From assembly GCA_018296165.2 (NCBI GenBank), contig JACKQL020000062.1, positions 62,001 to 126,000 of the forward strand: DNA of 64,000 nt, in the 5' to 3' direction. Under the pieces are notes generated by a model, which worked only from the letters and a program-made list of their open reading frames with translations, did no database searches and was not told where the DNA came from. Origin of the DNA: Termitomyces sp. T153 (taxonomy: Eukaryota; Basidiomycota; Agaricomycetes; Agaricales; Lyophyllaceae). This document shows, one piece after another, positions 51,143 through 64,000 of the stretch; positions within the stretch are counted from its first letter, which is position 1, and every line of letters starts with the position of its first letter. The position numbers and the translations under genes are program-made.

Positions 51143-52427
51143 CTAAAGGATAGTCATACCGTATTTGTTGCCGGCTTCCTTGCGATTCCGCTTTCCCATG
51201 GCGATTTTTTCCTCGAGAGCTTCCCGATTTTCGTAAGCCTCTTTGAGCAAAGTCGAAAGTTGGTGCCGTGATCGTGCGATTCCACTTGTTTTGCTTGCCT
51301 ATCAAAAGCAGAGTTAACACCCATCGCTCTCCCTCAAAGTCGGCCAACTCACGTTGAGGGTCATTTTTGGCGCCGCTGGGGCGCCGCCTGCACCTTGCGT
51401 AATGGCTTTCCTCTCTTCTCTCTCCTGGATTTCACGTTTCGCCCTTTCCATCTCTGCCATTGCATTCACGTCTTCCACTTCGGCTGATTCCAGATCCTCG
51501 AAGCCCTTAACCATACCCTTCTCCAGTGCTCGCACGTGTGCATCGTACTCCGCCTGCCATTTCTTGACGAACTTCGCGTAATAGACAGGATCGTGTGCTG
51601 CCCATGCCCCGGAGGGAAGTTGATAGTAACCAGGGTATTCGTCCGTTTGGGATGGTTCTGGTATCTCGAAAGTGGGAACATCAGGTGCAGATGAAAGGGT
51701 CGGGGCTGAATGGGAGCTTGATGAAGGTTGGGGAACCTTGGTGGATGAGCCAGTACCTGATTTGTTTTATAACTTGAAACGAGGATCATATTAGCAGAGA
51801 CGTACCGCCTAATGAGAAGAAGTCAATTGCAGGTGCAGCGGACTTTTGCGGCGGCTGGGATTTCGGTCTGGAGGTACTGTCCTCGACTGAGACGTTCGCG
51901 CGTCCTGTCTTCAACGAAGGTGGAAGGAAAGGTAAAGATGCAGCTGGATTAGATACTTGGACGTTTTGAGATCTAGAAGCGGTCGAAAACTCAGTATCGT
52001 CCTCAACGTCCTCTTCGCCTTGCACCAGCGGGTCTGTGTATGTTCTTCGCGCTCCAAAGTCGAGTCCCCGGCCTTTTCCTCCGCCTAGAACCCTTTCCGC
52101 AGCGGGTGCCACGGGTGTTTTCTCTTTGGGAGCAGGTAGCATGGATAACAATGACGATCTGCCTGCCCCATTTTCCAGTCGAGGCCGCTTGGTGGCTGCT
52201 CTCTCCCCCGTCAAGTCATCGTCCTCCGCGTATTTTTCATTTGGGAGGCTCGGGAGGCCGATGGTTATCTTCTTTGTGCGCTTTGCTTTGGAAGGCGGTA
52301 GTGCAATGCCGGATTTCGGTGCTGAGGTGGTGGGCTTTGATGTCGGTATTGTTGGCTCGAGTTCTACTGTCTCATGGTCACTATCATTATCGCTCCCGCT
52401 CCCATAGTCCTCAATTCCGAGCATCAA
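51143..52427 (-). CDS. PRCC-like protein (proline-rich mitotic checkpoint / splicing-associated family)
   Basis: The start at 52427 (MMLGIEDYGSGSDNDSDHET; the second Met is also possible) matches the family's short LGIEDYGSD-type opening. A Pro/Ser/Lys-rich disordered region follows (KAKRTKKITIGLPSLPNEKY, NPAASLPFLPPSLKTGR) and then SAAPAIDFFSLG. A middle segment has the 51466-51600 exon with WQAEYDAHVRALEKGMVKGF, EDLESAEVEDVNAMAEMERA. The C-terminal PRCC motif reads RSRHQLSTLLKEAYENREAL, then EEKIAMGKRNRKEAGNKYGM, ending TIL. Human PRCC shows the same arrangement and is nuclear, tied to splicing and the checkpoint. Introns near 51303-51350 and 51750-51805. The function in fungi is not well known. 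Confidence 0.78.
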
Positions 52428-52894
52428 GTTTGAAGTTTTGAGCTTAAGATTTAGTTAGTACGTCGTAGACAGAAGACAAAGTGTGCTGACTTCAAATCAG
52501 TGAATCTAGTTTGTATCTAGTTTGTAGTCGAATCAGTCCACATCCACGCTCTCCGTTAGTATCGATGCAACTCTCTACATACTTATGTACATTATCTGCA
52601 GCTATTTTTGAGGGCTGTACGTATGTAAAGGAGATATGTCCGTGATGGTACAAAGATATGACAGTCATTCTGTTACAGTGAATGTATGCTACCAAGTCCA
52701 GTGAATGCAAGTGTTCTTCAATCTGAGTCCAATGATTGTACGAAAGGGATATCTAAAATGTGAAGTTTGAAGTAGTTGTTAAAGTTGGGCCGAGGCAAAA
52801 TACGGAAGGGGCATCTCGAATGTGTAAACTTCTAGTTATTAGGGTCGAGCTGAGACAAAAACCAGTCAGTTGCCGTGCAAGTTGAATACAAACG
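52428..52894. other. Intergenic, between PRCC-like gene 5' end and glucan synthase 3' end
   Basis: No gene is seen. The right part carries a weak tandem duplication: 52751-52800 resembles 52813-52860 (ATCT..AATGTG..., TTAGTT/TAGTTGTTA, GAG.C..GAGGCAAAA against GAGCTGAGACAAAA). Near 52503-52526 TATCTAGTTTGTA repeats once. Confidence 0.45.
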
Positions 52895-55800
52895 TCACCA
52901 ACCGAGTTGCTCTTTACGATAGAACCAGAAGTATCCCAGAACGATGACGAGCTGGCACACCAAAGCAATCCAGAATAACGGCAAGGCCATAGGACTCCCT
53001 GTGTTAGAACGACACTTAACCACGATCCTTCGTCAAAAGAAAGACAAAAACGAACCACTGAGTCCATCGGAGAAGTCCCACTTTGCTGCATCTGGGAACA
53101 CAGTACCGGGCCCGATTCGATTGGGAGCTGTTGCCCGTGCAACCATCACACAAACCGAACCAATGATCTGAGCAAATGCAAGGGTGGCACAGACATGCAG
53201 TCGAGACAATGTCTAGGAGCTGCTTCAGTTTTGCAAAATCTCCTGCTGCAACAGACATACCTGAAGAAGTATCATACCAAGACCGACACCTTGCACTGCA
53301 TCAAGTACTCCAAGCCACAACCACAATGAGATACCAAGGTAAGGTCCAGCTTTACCAGCCCAAGGAATATAGAGAGCAAGAGATGATGTGCCCCAAAGCA
53401 TCTGAAAAATGATTTAACAAGAAAAAGAAGAGGGTGGGGAGGGTGGTATCTTACCTGGCACCACCTTGGGGCCCCGAGACCAACCGCAAAGACAGGCAGC
53501 AACCATGTATGAGTTTTGCTGAAGTGCGTCAGCACAAGCATCATACCCGCCCAGACGAATACGAAGAAAGTGATGACAAGGAGAAGGATCTTCCATTTTG
53601 GGATATCCACACTCCATAGATAGCTCCAGTTCCGGCCATAAGGCTACAAGATAAAAACCGGTAAGTCACAGCAAGAAATATCAACATGACGACGTACGCC
53701 ACTCAACCAGTAATCCCGCAAAAGTTCGGAAGCGAGGAACCACAAGACAAGCTTTCGCCGCAATAACGTTCTTAGGAACTGAGGGACCTTCGGAGGGGTT
53801 TGCTTATAGTATTCTGAACGTAAATGCGTAAGCAGTGAATCATAAGAAAGGTGGACACAATACCTGGAAGGCCATGAAGCAGAAGATATGCAAATGCAAA
53901 ACTCATGATTGCGAGGGGCCAAACAATCAAAGCGATCCACCACGGCGGAACATAATTATCCTGCTTCCCATTCAGAGTAAATCCCCAGTACCAAAGCGCC
54001 GCAACCCAAATTTGCTGCGAGCCTTGAACAACGCAGGCCCGCAAGGTCCACACCTCTGTCGCCGCGCCCTGACAAAGCAGATGAGCTTGCAAACTTAGAT
54101 TGAATGACACGTATGCAAACATACTGCTTCTTCTCCGAAGTTGAGGCCAAAGAAGAGGAAAGCCGCAGCCGAAGCAACAGCATACGACCACGTTGCAATA
54201 CTGGTCAGTACCCTGTGAGCGGGGTGGATGGCACTGGATAGAGACGGAAGGGCGATAAAAAAGAAAGCGAAGCCGAAGAAGATCCATGGCGCCGACAAGA
54301 CATATACAGATGGTTTGAGTCGGAAGAGAGTATACCATACTGCAGATGCTGCCAGGAAGACACCACCTAACACGTAGAGCTGAAGATCGTCTTGCCAATT
54401 GCGGCCAGTCAGCAACGTGATTTGGAAACTCGTCGCACTAAGCATCTGTTCCGAGGGCATGAATATGCATTGCATCGGCTGACAAACTAACAACGTACCT
54501 GTCCCAGACCGATTACGATTGTGTAAAGAGGCCATCCACCAATCTCGCGAGCCATAAAGATTTGCAATCTGGTCATAGGAACCACCTCTGGCGCACGCGC
54601 GTCATGTCGCAGATGACCGTCATGATCAGAAGATGAATAGCCTTGGGTGTTGGGTGCTTACAAAAGCGTACTGGTTCAGTCTGGTTACTTAAATTTATTT
54701 TTAGAACTTACAAGTAGGCCGAGAATATATGGATGAAGGTGGTGTTCCCCAAACTGAATCACGATGGGATGAACGCAAGCTGGCGGCACTCGATAGTTTC
54801 TCCTTGCGAACCTTTCCAAAAAAGGCCTCTTCACTCTTGATAAGATACTTTTCAATGGACAACTCGTGTTCGGAGTTCTTTGCATTGAGCATCTGGAGCT
54901 TTTGCACGAAGTCCGAAGCAACACCGCCATCTGCGTCCGTAAACTGTGGTCGATCAGATTTGGATCATGAGAACAAAGGGAGAAAATATTTCACCGAGGC
55001 TATTGCTTTGTTCAAGGGGGAGTTGGATTTCTCTTCAACAATCGATGAGATAGAATCTACGGAGGAAACTCGTGAGTGACCACCGAAGGGTCGGCTGGGA
55101 GCCTCCAAGCCGCCTTCGAGGAACGGGTCTGGTGCATTCCCGTGGTCCCGTGCAATAGTACGGTTAGCCCTTTCAATGAAACCACCATACGCCTCGGGTG
55201 CTTTAGCAGTAATAGTACTACCCCGGTAGTGGGTAAAGTAGTCTCCGTCCCCATCCATTGAAGAAGCCCTACTGTCGCCAGGGAGTCGTCCTCCGCCATT
55301 AAGTGTGCCACTCGGACTCAAAGTCTCTTGACTCCATGCTGCTGGTGATCCAGGAGTGTGTACCGCGGATTGTTCTCCAATACTGGCCGTGTCCCACTCG
55401 GGTTGTGAAGGATATGCCTGATTCACTGGATTCCAATCTTCATCCTCTCCAATAGGCGCAACAATTCCGTCGTTACAGTCGGACTCCCTCCAAGCATTTG
55501 GCCCTGCGATGCGACGACTAGTATTGATACTACGCCTGTGGAAATCTTCCATTCTTTGACGCCACTCGATGACAGGGAAGCGCTGAACAGCAGAACGAGC
55601 TCTGAGAATAGCACGCTCTCCTTCCGTTGACTTCAACGCCTTCTTGATAGTTTTTGTGAGTTGTGATAGCATGTGAGCGGTGGAACTTGATTCAACAGGA
55701 TACCACTAAGAAAGTAATTTTCAAGGATTATTATCGTTGATCCCTACCAAAATCGTAAGACTCACCCAGCCCGGCATCAGACCAAGACCACCCAAACGAC

Positions 55801-58800
55801 TCCCGACGCCAAGTGCTCCCTTCCGACCGAATTCAACAGCTACAAGACCGAACGGCTCGTCTCGTGATGGAATCAAGGCGAAATCAGCACCGCTAAAAAG
55901 GTAGGGTGGAAGTGCCGTGAACTCAGGTTTCGAGTAGACACGGTCTGGGTAAATTTCCATCAATCGGGCGAGCTTTTCCGCTGCGAATCGACCGTATAGG
56001 TCAATGACGGGGCCAACGGCAATAAGTTGAACACTAGGACGCTTTTCAAGACTAAGCAGAATTTATGAGCAGATGGGTATAACCTGGGTATGAAACTTAC
56101 ATGGAGGGCATGACATCCGCAATGAGGTCGACTCCCTTCTGTTTTGACCAGCGTCCAACGAACACAAAGAGGTCTGAGTTGGGATCCTGCTTGATGCCGG
56201 CCCACTCCTGCGCTTGACGTTTGCGTTCGGGGCGGGCAGCTTCGGCGATTTGGTCGATGACAATATCACGAGCAGAAGTGGGCTTTGCGTCCAATGCTGC
56301 AATGTCATCGGGGTCAGGATTTGGGAGTGAATCGACATGTTTAAGGGTCCATAAAGCAGGATAGCGAGCCCAGCTGCGTTTACCATATTTGTCCGACACG
56401 CCAGCAACTCCAATACTTTTCTGGTGATTACTTATGAAAGAGGCAGCCGCGTGAAGAAGGTTGAACGTATTTCCAAATTGAACATATTTTGTGCAGTGTT
56501 CTTTGCTGATATTAAAAGCTGAGCAGACCTCTTTCATTTCCTCCTTTGTACGCAGAGGCCAAAGTCCTTGAAATTCAGCGTTGTGAAGGGAGAGGCAGAC
56601 CGGTATGACTTTTGGGAGCAAGTAGATGGGAGCAAGAGCACCATGATAATCGTTGATATGATAGATGTCTACGGTCGGGAAACGGCGAATGGTAGCAGCA
56701 ATTGCTTGATTCCAAGTTGAATAGAATATGGCAGAGCTGAGGTCGTCCATACGAGCGGGGTAGGGGTCTGATTTGGTTTGTGCACGGAAAACCGGACTGT
56801 CCAAGATTACATATGTGATGTTGTCCATAACATGAGTTTCAACTTCGATGAGGTAAGGCTCGCCAAAGATGACGACTTCAACAGGTTCTGCGGGTTCTCC
56901 GGCAGGGTATTCAATGTCTTTGACCTTGGGAACCACCCAAACAAGATCGACATCGGTCATGGCCCTCCCCATCAGACTAGACATGACACCGAGTCCACCA
57001 ATCTTCACCTTACACTTCCAGTCCATGATTTCATATTCTAGAGTCGCAATCAGGACCTTGCGGCGTTTGTTTTTGTCCTCGGGCCACCCAATAATTTCAG
57101 TGTTGTGCTTATGACCAAAAAGCTTTTCCGATACATGATGAGCATTGTCCTTCAGGTCGGTAGCGGACTTGTGACCGAGAGCGCCAAGGATAGGGAAGTA
57201 CTTGTTCTGTGACTTTGCCTTGACACCGTATCTGTTGTGCTTAATCCCGTAGAAGGTCCACATGAATATGAGAACGGCGAGTGTACCAGTGATGAGAGGG
57301 ATAGAAGAGAGAAGGGCATACATGATGGCACCAACAGATGATTGCCCTCGCGGTTCGAGAGTCCAAGTCATCGAGGAGTCATTAACGAGTAGTGCCCATG
57401 CAAGATGAGGCCTCGGCGGAGCAGACATGTTGAGGTAATTAGGAGCCATTGTGTTAGGGGGTAGGCGGTCTAGGACGCCATCACCATCCATGTCGCCATA
57501 GTAATAATCATCGAAACCCCAAACGTTGAGTTGAACGAACGTTGGCCACGATGCCATGATTTCAAGCTCCCAAAGGCCATCCGAGTTCTGCGTCATGAGG
57601 GACGAAATTCCCAGATCAAAACCCCACTCATTGAAAGGTCCTCGAGCCAAAAATTGTGGAACGCGTCGCTGAGCACCGGAGTATTTAGCATCGGCATGAA
57701 CAACGTGGGCTACGGATAGGACCGCTTGACTCCAATCTACAGATAATGTGAGATGCAACGAAAGAAGAAAGAACCGACAAACTTGCATTGTAACATGACA
57801 TGATCACCATCCCAGAAATTTTCAGACGATTGGAAAGCGCTCGCATCCATAACCGTGGTATTTTCCCAGTCTTTCCATTGCGTCCAATTCTGACCAAAGT
57901 TCCATGAGTACCTAAACTTATCCGCACCAAACGCCTTGTGTGTAAAGGTGTACTGTCCATTTGATATCTTAAATGAATCACTCGTATCATACTCGTTCTC
58001 CGGGAAGACCATGACATTATTACTTGCACCTTTCCTGAGCAGGAGATGATCGACAGCCTAAGTTTGGGAAGAATTTTGAGTCACAAAACAGGTCACAAAT
58101 CGCAAAACTCACCCCAGTCGTAGAGTTGCTATCAGAAGCAGACGGATTGTTGACGTTGATAGTGAGTACACCATCTGGGAAATTGCGCAGAGTCGCAGAC
58201 CAGGCCCATTGCGACGTTGAAACTCCCGGAAGATTGGAAGTATCTGGATTGTCAACTGTTCCACAATGTACATTTGTAATGGTAGGTGCAGTGCCGACAC
58301 CAGACGAGGACATGTTGAATGATATGCTATTTGTAACGCTATCACAATCCATGGCAGCATTGAATTCAAGGGAGATGTCGACTGTGGTTGCGTTGATGTC
58401 GCCTTCTTTGACGAGAATGCGATGATCGTGACCAGGCACAAATTTAGTCAGGGCAGGAAGAGGAGCAGTCCATTGATCAACGGGGACAAGAGCTTTGAAG
58501 CTGAAAGCATCCATAGTGACATTGGGAAGACATCCGTACCAAGGTGCCTGGCTGTTATTGAAAAATGACGAGAGCGACGCCGACAATGTGTATGTTTCGT
58601 AGGGAGCAAATAGGTTCTTGACGATGGTATCGGATGTAAAAGGCGAGGATATCCAGAGGTCGCTCTTGCAATCATGCGTGTATGTTTTGGTCGTATTCTC
58701 GTTGCTATAGAGTAGCCAGACTTGATCTTTGAATGACCCAGACAACGTCTGAACGCCAGGAATACCAGCTCTCGACACTGACCACAGACCCATCTCTGTC

Positions 58801-60943
58801 GCTGTGCCATTAGAGCCAGGCCGCTCGATGAAGTAAGTCCAATTTCCACGCTGAACGAGATTAAATCCATCTTGAAGTGCTCCATACACTGTTCGAAGTT
58901 GGTAGAACCGAGCGAAGAGACGACGACTATCCGCCGTTGGATCGAAATGGTCGAGAGCATTCCAGTCGTCATGGCATCCTAGAAGGGACTTATCAAGAGG
59001 CATATGGAAGTATTGTTCAGAACCAAGAGTATAACAGCCATGACGCTTCCAGGCTTGGTTTCCAGTCATTGCTTGACGTCTGCGCCGGCTGTTAGCTTGA
59101 ACGGTACTTATTACCTCTGAAGTCATACGTACCCGTAGAGATAATTTGACGCGCCATTGTCGTATAGGTAGAAATTTTGCTCCTCGCCATAGTAAATCTA
59201 GAAATCAATGTAAGACCTTGTACAAGTCAAGTATAATAAGGACATACAAGCGGGATTCCAGGCATGACCAAGCTAGTAATAAAAGTGGCTAACGCACTCT
59301 TCTGTGTTCCATCTTCTAAGCTGGGCCACCGGAAAACATCGAAGTTGCTCGTGCCGTACATATGGCGAGGGTCAACGACACCGGTAATGGCATTCAGAAA
59401 ATCGTCATTTACAAACATCTGATTCCACGCTGTGACAAAGTTGGTGTCGACATCATATGCGACTTGGAGATTTCCGTCCATCCCAAGGAAACGGGAAAGG
59501 GATCGATATATTGAGTAGTGAAAGGCAACCCCATCAAGTGCACCGAGATGACGTTCCCGGAGAAAGTAATCATCCGATGGCGTTATATTCGCAGCAGCCA
59601 AGAATCCGGGAGGAAGCTGGGTAGGTGTGCGCCCACGTCCACTATACAGAAGTTGAACTCAATGAAGAATGTAAAAAGGTAGGAAACTCACATATAAAGT
59701 GCGCCAAAAGTGTCCCCACCAGTAACTTCTCCTGTAATCAAGAAATTCTTTTTGCCCAATTGAAATGCACATTGTCGAGTACTGTTGGACCAACTGGCAA
59801 GAGCATCTACGGTGACTTGGGTTGACTTGTCGATGCGAATCGCATCGAAGTCCAGAGACGCAATGGCCATGCAAGAGAAGCGGGTAAGTTTGGCCATGAC
59901 CGAAGGCTTCCATTCTCGAAGGCGGTCTTGAACGGAAGCAAACTTTGCTAACTGGCGCTGCCAATCAGGGTGAACACCAAAAGCTTCCATGTCGCCATAC
60001 TGGTCGAAATCCGATATTAAACAGCCATTTGTTCCCTCGAATGTGTCAGAAGATACTATCTTGCCACTGTCATCCCAAAAAACGGGCAGAGTGCAGGAAG
60101 TGTTGCGTTCATTGTGAATCTGTAATACTTTAAGGTAAAGAGGACTTGAGAGAAACAGTGCACGCTCACGTTAAAGTCGCGATACTCGGTGAAATTCCAT
60201 GGCATATAATTGGGATGTTTCCAGACTGCTGAATGTTCGTTGAGGTCAAAGGGGGTGCTGACATTCAGGAACCTATGATATCATTGAAATCAAAACAAAA
60301 TTGATGGAAAAAGACCGAGGCAGCGCTTACCCTTCGAAACCAATCAAATCTGACATGGTCCCAACCGTGAAATCCAGCATGAGGTACATCCCCCGAGAAT
60401 GGATCTCAGCAATAGTATTGCGCCAATCAGAGATGGTGCCCCAATGGGGATCGAGGACAGTAAAATCTAATGGAGAATAGCCTATTGATTAAACGTAAAT
60501 TTGAATGCGGCCTTGTTTGAAGCTCGAGGTAACTTACTGTCGGCTTGCCAAATCATGTTCAGAAAGGGAGTTCCAGAGATGAATATGACCCGTATTCCCA
60601 TGCCATACAGATAATCGAGACGCGACACCAAGCCTTTGAGGTCACCACCATAGCGAAGTTGGGTCTCCCGATAATCGTTTTCAAACATAGTTCCGAAAAA
60701 GTCATTGTTAGTTGGGTCACCGTCGGCGAACTTGTCGAGGAGAATGGTGTAGGCTGGCAGAGCTCTCCAATTGGGAGGGGATTGATGATATGAGCCACCA
60801 GGCCATGACGAGGTGTAGTCAAGAGGTGATGCGGCGTTCTGATTGACGTTGAGATTGTAGTCAGCTAAATCGTCCCGGTATGGGGAAGCGACGGTATCGA
60901 GGGCAAGAAAAGAAAGAGTGATGAGGGCGGCAAAGAGCCGCAT
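52895..60943 (-). CDS. Alpha-1,3-glucan synthase (Ags1/Mok1 family)
   Basis: Makes cell-wall alpha-1,3-glucan at the plasma membrane. The ATG at 60943 ([20 protein letters not shown]) is a signal peptide; the frame is open further upstream only through a TTG. Domains in order: an extracellular GH13 amylase-like domain (60.9-57.9 kb; [60 protein letters not shown]); beta-rich extracellular modules; one membrane span ([20 protein letters not shown]); a GT5 synthase (57.0-55.7 kb; [75 protein letters not shown]); a Ser-rich linker (55.7-55.0 kb); and a multi-span C-terminus ending [12 protein letters not shown]. About 25 short introns. All three hallmark modules are present and intact. Confidence 0.93.
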
Positions 60944-61425
60944 GACGGAAAGAGAGAGGACGCTGTCCAAGAGGAGGCAGGAATGATTATGTAGGTATAA
61001 TTATTTTGGCAGGAATAATGAAAGGGAAATGAAAAAGGGTAAGCTTCAACGTGGCAAAGAAGCTGCTATTTATCGACCTTGCCACCTTTATAATGGCCTT
61101 GAGCTTGCCGAGGTTCGGCTCTCGTAGATATATAACATTCAGACGGCAGCTCATCACCGCATGTCGGGGAGCTTGTGCCATGGCAAAGACTAGCGTTTTG
61201 ATTCCACTTGCTTGCGGGCCGGTGTTTCCGCAGTGCTGACTAATCAGAATGTTCGACGTCGTTGCCATTGTCACCGCCCGTCAAGTCGTCAATCTCGTCG
61301 AGGGCGCGGTGGGCTGTCTCTGTCTTGCGTGTCGGTGATCTGCGTGTTGTCTGACGCAAGAGCCGAGCCCAAATTGTTTGTCTTTACCTTAATCAGCAGA
61401 ATAGAGGCCTGTATCATTTGACACC
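60944..61425. promoter_or_regulatory. Divergent promoter region, glucan synthase / MAPKKK
   Basis: A 482-bp stretch between two start codons pointing away from each other. No gene is supported. An AT-rich patch (TATAATTATTTTGG at 60995-61008) is 52-65 bp from the glucan synthase start and may be its TATA region. A GC-rich stretch precedes the MAPKKK start. Confidence 0.4.
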
Positions 61426-64000
61426 ATGGCCACCATGGCCCTCAGTGGCGGATTTTATAATCATGACAATCCGACTCAGTCTCCTCCCAAGCCTGCCTCC
61501 CCCGCCTCCCCCAGCACTTCACAATTTACCGCTCAGCAGGCTTCCAGATCTTTTATGAACCTCAATCCTACCGTTCGCGGTCAAAATCCTCCCTTTCCAA
61601 CGACACCCGCGTCTGCTGTACTGCTCGAGCCCCCTCCTGGCATTCAGTACATGGACTTCATCCGCACATGGTCTGATACCCACGTATCTCGGTGGTTGAC
61701 GGACATCAAATGTGGAAGCCATGCTCCAGCGTTCAAAGCAAATGACATCCGCGGCGATGTTCTTCTAGAATTGGACCAGCAGACATTGAAAGAAATGGGA
61801 GTGACCAGTATTGGAGACAGATTAAGGATTGTCAATGCTGTCAAAGCTCTCAGGCTGAAATCTTCATCACGTTCTTCAACAACGTCTCAAACAGCCAGGT
61901 CGAGGTTAGAATCTGGCAACGAAGCAAGAACAACACCTCTGCATGACAAGGGCACCACAGACCGCACAGATACTGCACCTAACCGTCCAGCGAACAGGAA
62001 TGCTCGGCCTGCTCCACTTCAGCTCAACCAGAATGCCGGTAGAAGCGACTTACCCCGGCTCGAGCATGATTCAGCCAACCGGCCAAACCCTAGTCATTGC
62101 ATTCGACCCCTTCCTCTTCCTCACCCTCCTCAAACCACTCAACCCGTAATAACACCAAACAGTGCTCATATCGTGCCTGCAGCAGGACGACCGAACCTTC
62201 CTCCTCTTCCTCCACTACCCCAGGGTAAGCCTCCACCACCACCGGCTCGCCAGCCAGCCCGTCCTTCAGGTGCACAAGGGCTCAGCGGCCGGCGAACACC
62301 TACTCAAGATCCGACTACATATGGTACAGCACTACCCACTGCCCCGCAGAATCGCGATCTCCTTACCCCTTCCTCCGCCACAAACTGGACTGGGTACCAT
62401 CTGCCCGCGGACCCCCGACCAGGCAATCTCGGTGGGAAACCCCCTCCGCCCCGTTCGACATCCCCTCTACCCCCGGGTAGATCACGATCCGGACTTCCAG
62501 GTAACCGTATTTCACACGCACGAAATATGTAGCTCAATTCTCTTATAGTGGGTGCAAGTCCCCCGAACAAATTACTACCTCGTCCGTCAGCCGGAACCAA
62601 CCCACATCCATATGCCACTCAATCTACTCCGACACTGCAAAATAATCTTTCCCCGATATCAGAAAGTTTCACGTCAAACTCTGGAAACCCATCTCCATCT
62701 TTGGCGTACACGGTTGGTCGCGGTGCTTTCAACAATTCCAATGCACCACAAGGGACAGTGCCTCTCGAAACGTTGCGCCGGAAGTTAGTCAAATTCGTGT
62801 TGCCAGATGAAGGCCTGACTTCTACCATTGATGCTGCGACCTGTGCTGGAGGTGTAGAAGTGTTGGAGAAGGTCTTGAAGAAGTTTGGGAAGGGAGGTTT
62901 GAGAAGCACCGATTCGGATAGTGATTATCTTCCGATCGAGGACGGCGGTCTCAGCATTGATGGATGGGCTGTCTATCTTTCAAAGGGACAAGATAATAAT
63001 CCTGGTGAGTTACATTGTGATGACATCAATTTCTGAACTGTACAGACATGCGGAATGCAGGGACACCATTGACTGAAGCAGAATTGCTCTCGATATGTCA
63101 TGCCCCACCGGAGAATCCGTGGCGAGAGCATGGCTTAATCGTTCGCCGACTTCCCAAAGTCAAGCGTCATGATGATCGTGGCGCTATGTCTAGCTCGACG
63201 AGCAGGGCGACTAAGCGTGCAAGCTCTATCAGCATCTTGAGCGGTTTGGGAGTCCGAGATCCCGAGCGAGCACTAGATCCTCCTTCACCAACTTCCGCCG
63301 CCTTGAGTCCTGCAGCACATCATGCGGCAAAGCGACCCTCAAAATTGCGGAATTTCTTTGGCCAACGACCACCAAGCGAACTAATCACGAACCATCTGAC
63401 GGAATTCTTCCCCGCTATAGAGAAGAAGGTACTGGAACGCACGGCTCGACACAGTTTGATGCTGCGATCGAGCACCTTTTCCTCAAAGCGTGATAGTGTG
63501 ATGTCGATTGCTGCTGGATCCCAGTCTCGATTCAGCAACAGTACTCAAGGATCCATAGGATCCGTAGGGTCTCCACCCAGAAGATCCATTTCTCCATCCC
63601 ACTCAATCGTTGACTCAATAGTACCTCCGCTCACCGCCAAACCTGGTCGAACCGGCGATGCGGAAGAAAGTCAAAGCGAGGAGATACCTCGAATGTCTCT
63701 TTCTACAGACGATGGACGATCAATTGACCTTTATTCGCAAGATGCGGGTGCAAGTACTACAACAGCCTCTCCCCCTCAACTTCTTCCCCCTATTCCCTTC
63801 CCAACTGAATCATTTTCCGACTCGTTTGATAACATAACTGGGCGTAATGTATCGCGGACGGCTTCAAATGCGTCAAGACGTATGAGTTACATGACTGAAC
63901 TGCGGAGCAAACGAGACCGCTCTGATACCGCAAGTCTCATGACGGTCGATGAAATTACGGCAGAGGTGGAGAGCCGCAGAGCAAGTATGCAAGTTGATCC
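61426..64000 (+). CDS. STE11: Ste11/Byr2-type MAPKKK, N-terminal part, cut by window edge
   Basis: MAP kinase kinase kinase of the mating, filamentation and stress cascades. The start at 61426 or the second ATG at 61435 opens a Pro/Ser-rich leader. A SAM domain spans about residues 75-145 (WSDTHVSRWLTDIKCGSHAP, LELDQQTLKEMGVTSIGDRL). A Pro-rich linker with PPLPPLPQGKPPPPPARQPA follows. A Ras-binding-like domain reads VPLETLRRKLVKFVLPDEGL with VEVLEKVLKKFGKGG. A long Ser-rich segment contains AKRPSKLRNFFGQRPPSELI, the basic FFGQRPPSE element seen before the kinase in this family. Introns at 62502-62549 and 63005-63047. The kinase domain is not in the window; it should lie to the right. SAM plus RBD order makes Ste11 the best call. 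Confidence 0.85.

Noticed and set aside
60944..60970. Upstream extension of the glucan synthase frame to 60970
   Set aside because: The upstream codon is TTG; the first ATG at 60943 gives a proper signal peptide.

Overview
The window reads as nuclear DNA of a filamentous basidiomycete, most likely an Agaricomycete (mushroom-forming fungus); I do not name a species. The reasons are a compact gene layout, genes broken by many short introns (mostly about 45-60 nt, GT-AG), gene spacings of tens to a few hundred bases, and basidiomycete-like genes: a ferrichrome-type siderophore NRPS, an alpha-1,3-glucan synthase, a SAM-domain Ste11-type MAPKKK and two intron-containing H2B genes. Most single open frames are exon fragments, so gene models here were joined by hand across splice sites and their inner boundaries are predictions.

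Layout. 1-4986 (+): 3' part of a siderophore NRPS (C-T-C-T-C), facing a stand-alone riboflavin-type deaminase (5003-5572, -). 5681-10991 (+): SPT6, convergent with SPT8 (11102-13343, -), which is divergent from SRP54 (13433-15611, +). 15872-16474 (-): small membrane protein. 16658-17790 (+): decayed methyltransferase gene. 17966-20254 (-): poly(A)-binding protein. 20679-22011 (-): SCAMP. 22608-23776 (+): secreted RlpA-like double-psi beta-barrel protein. 24283-25543 (+): Coq11-like protein. 25544-28982 is gene-poor and holds one striking gene, a secreted Gly-Gly-Asn repeat protein (26992-27754, +), plus a tandem duplication. 28983 to about 29720 (-): hypothetical protein.

29856-30992 (+): mitochondrial-type adenylate kinase. 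31176-32215 (-) NTM1 methyltransferase and 32286-33661 (+) Csm3/Swi3 fork-protection protein share a 70-bp divergent promoter. 33740-35976 (-): CMR1 WD40 protein. 36240-38247 (-): sphingoid base kinase. 38476-39490 (+): class I methyltransferase. 39833-40423 (+): histone H2B copy 1. 40636-45280 (+): NUP133. 45338-45936 (-): COA8. 45994-46741 (-): SAP-domain protein. 46969-48804 (+): conserved-looking hypothetical protein. 49092-50153 (+): mitochondrial hydroxyacyl-thioester dehydratase (Htd2). 50310-50915 (+): H2B copy 2. 51143-52427 (-): PRCC-like protein. 52895-60943 (-): alpha-1,3-glucan synthase. 61426 to the right edge (+): Ste11-type MAPKKK N-terminus.

Most genes are housekeeping: transcription and chromatin (SPT6, SPT8, two H2B, CMR1), RNA and protein traffic (PAB1, SRP54, NUP133, SCAMP) and mitochondria (Coq11, adenylate kinase, COA8, Htd2, probably the SAP protein). 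The accessory content is the siderophore NRPS, the GGN-repeat and beta-barrel secreted proteins, the methyltransferase relic and a few unassigned genes. I see no CRISPR array, no intact transposon and no convincing tRNA or rRNA. I did not find a clearly new multi-gene system; the GGN-repeat protein is the most unusual single item.
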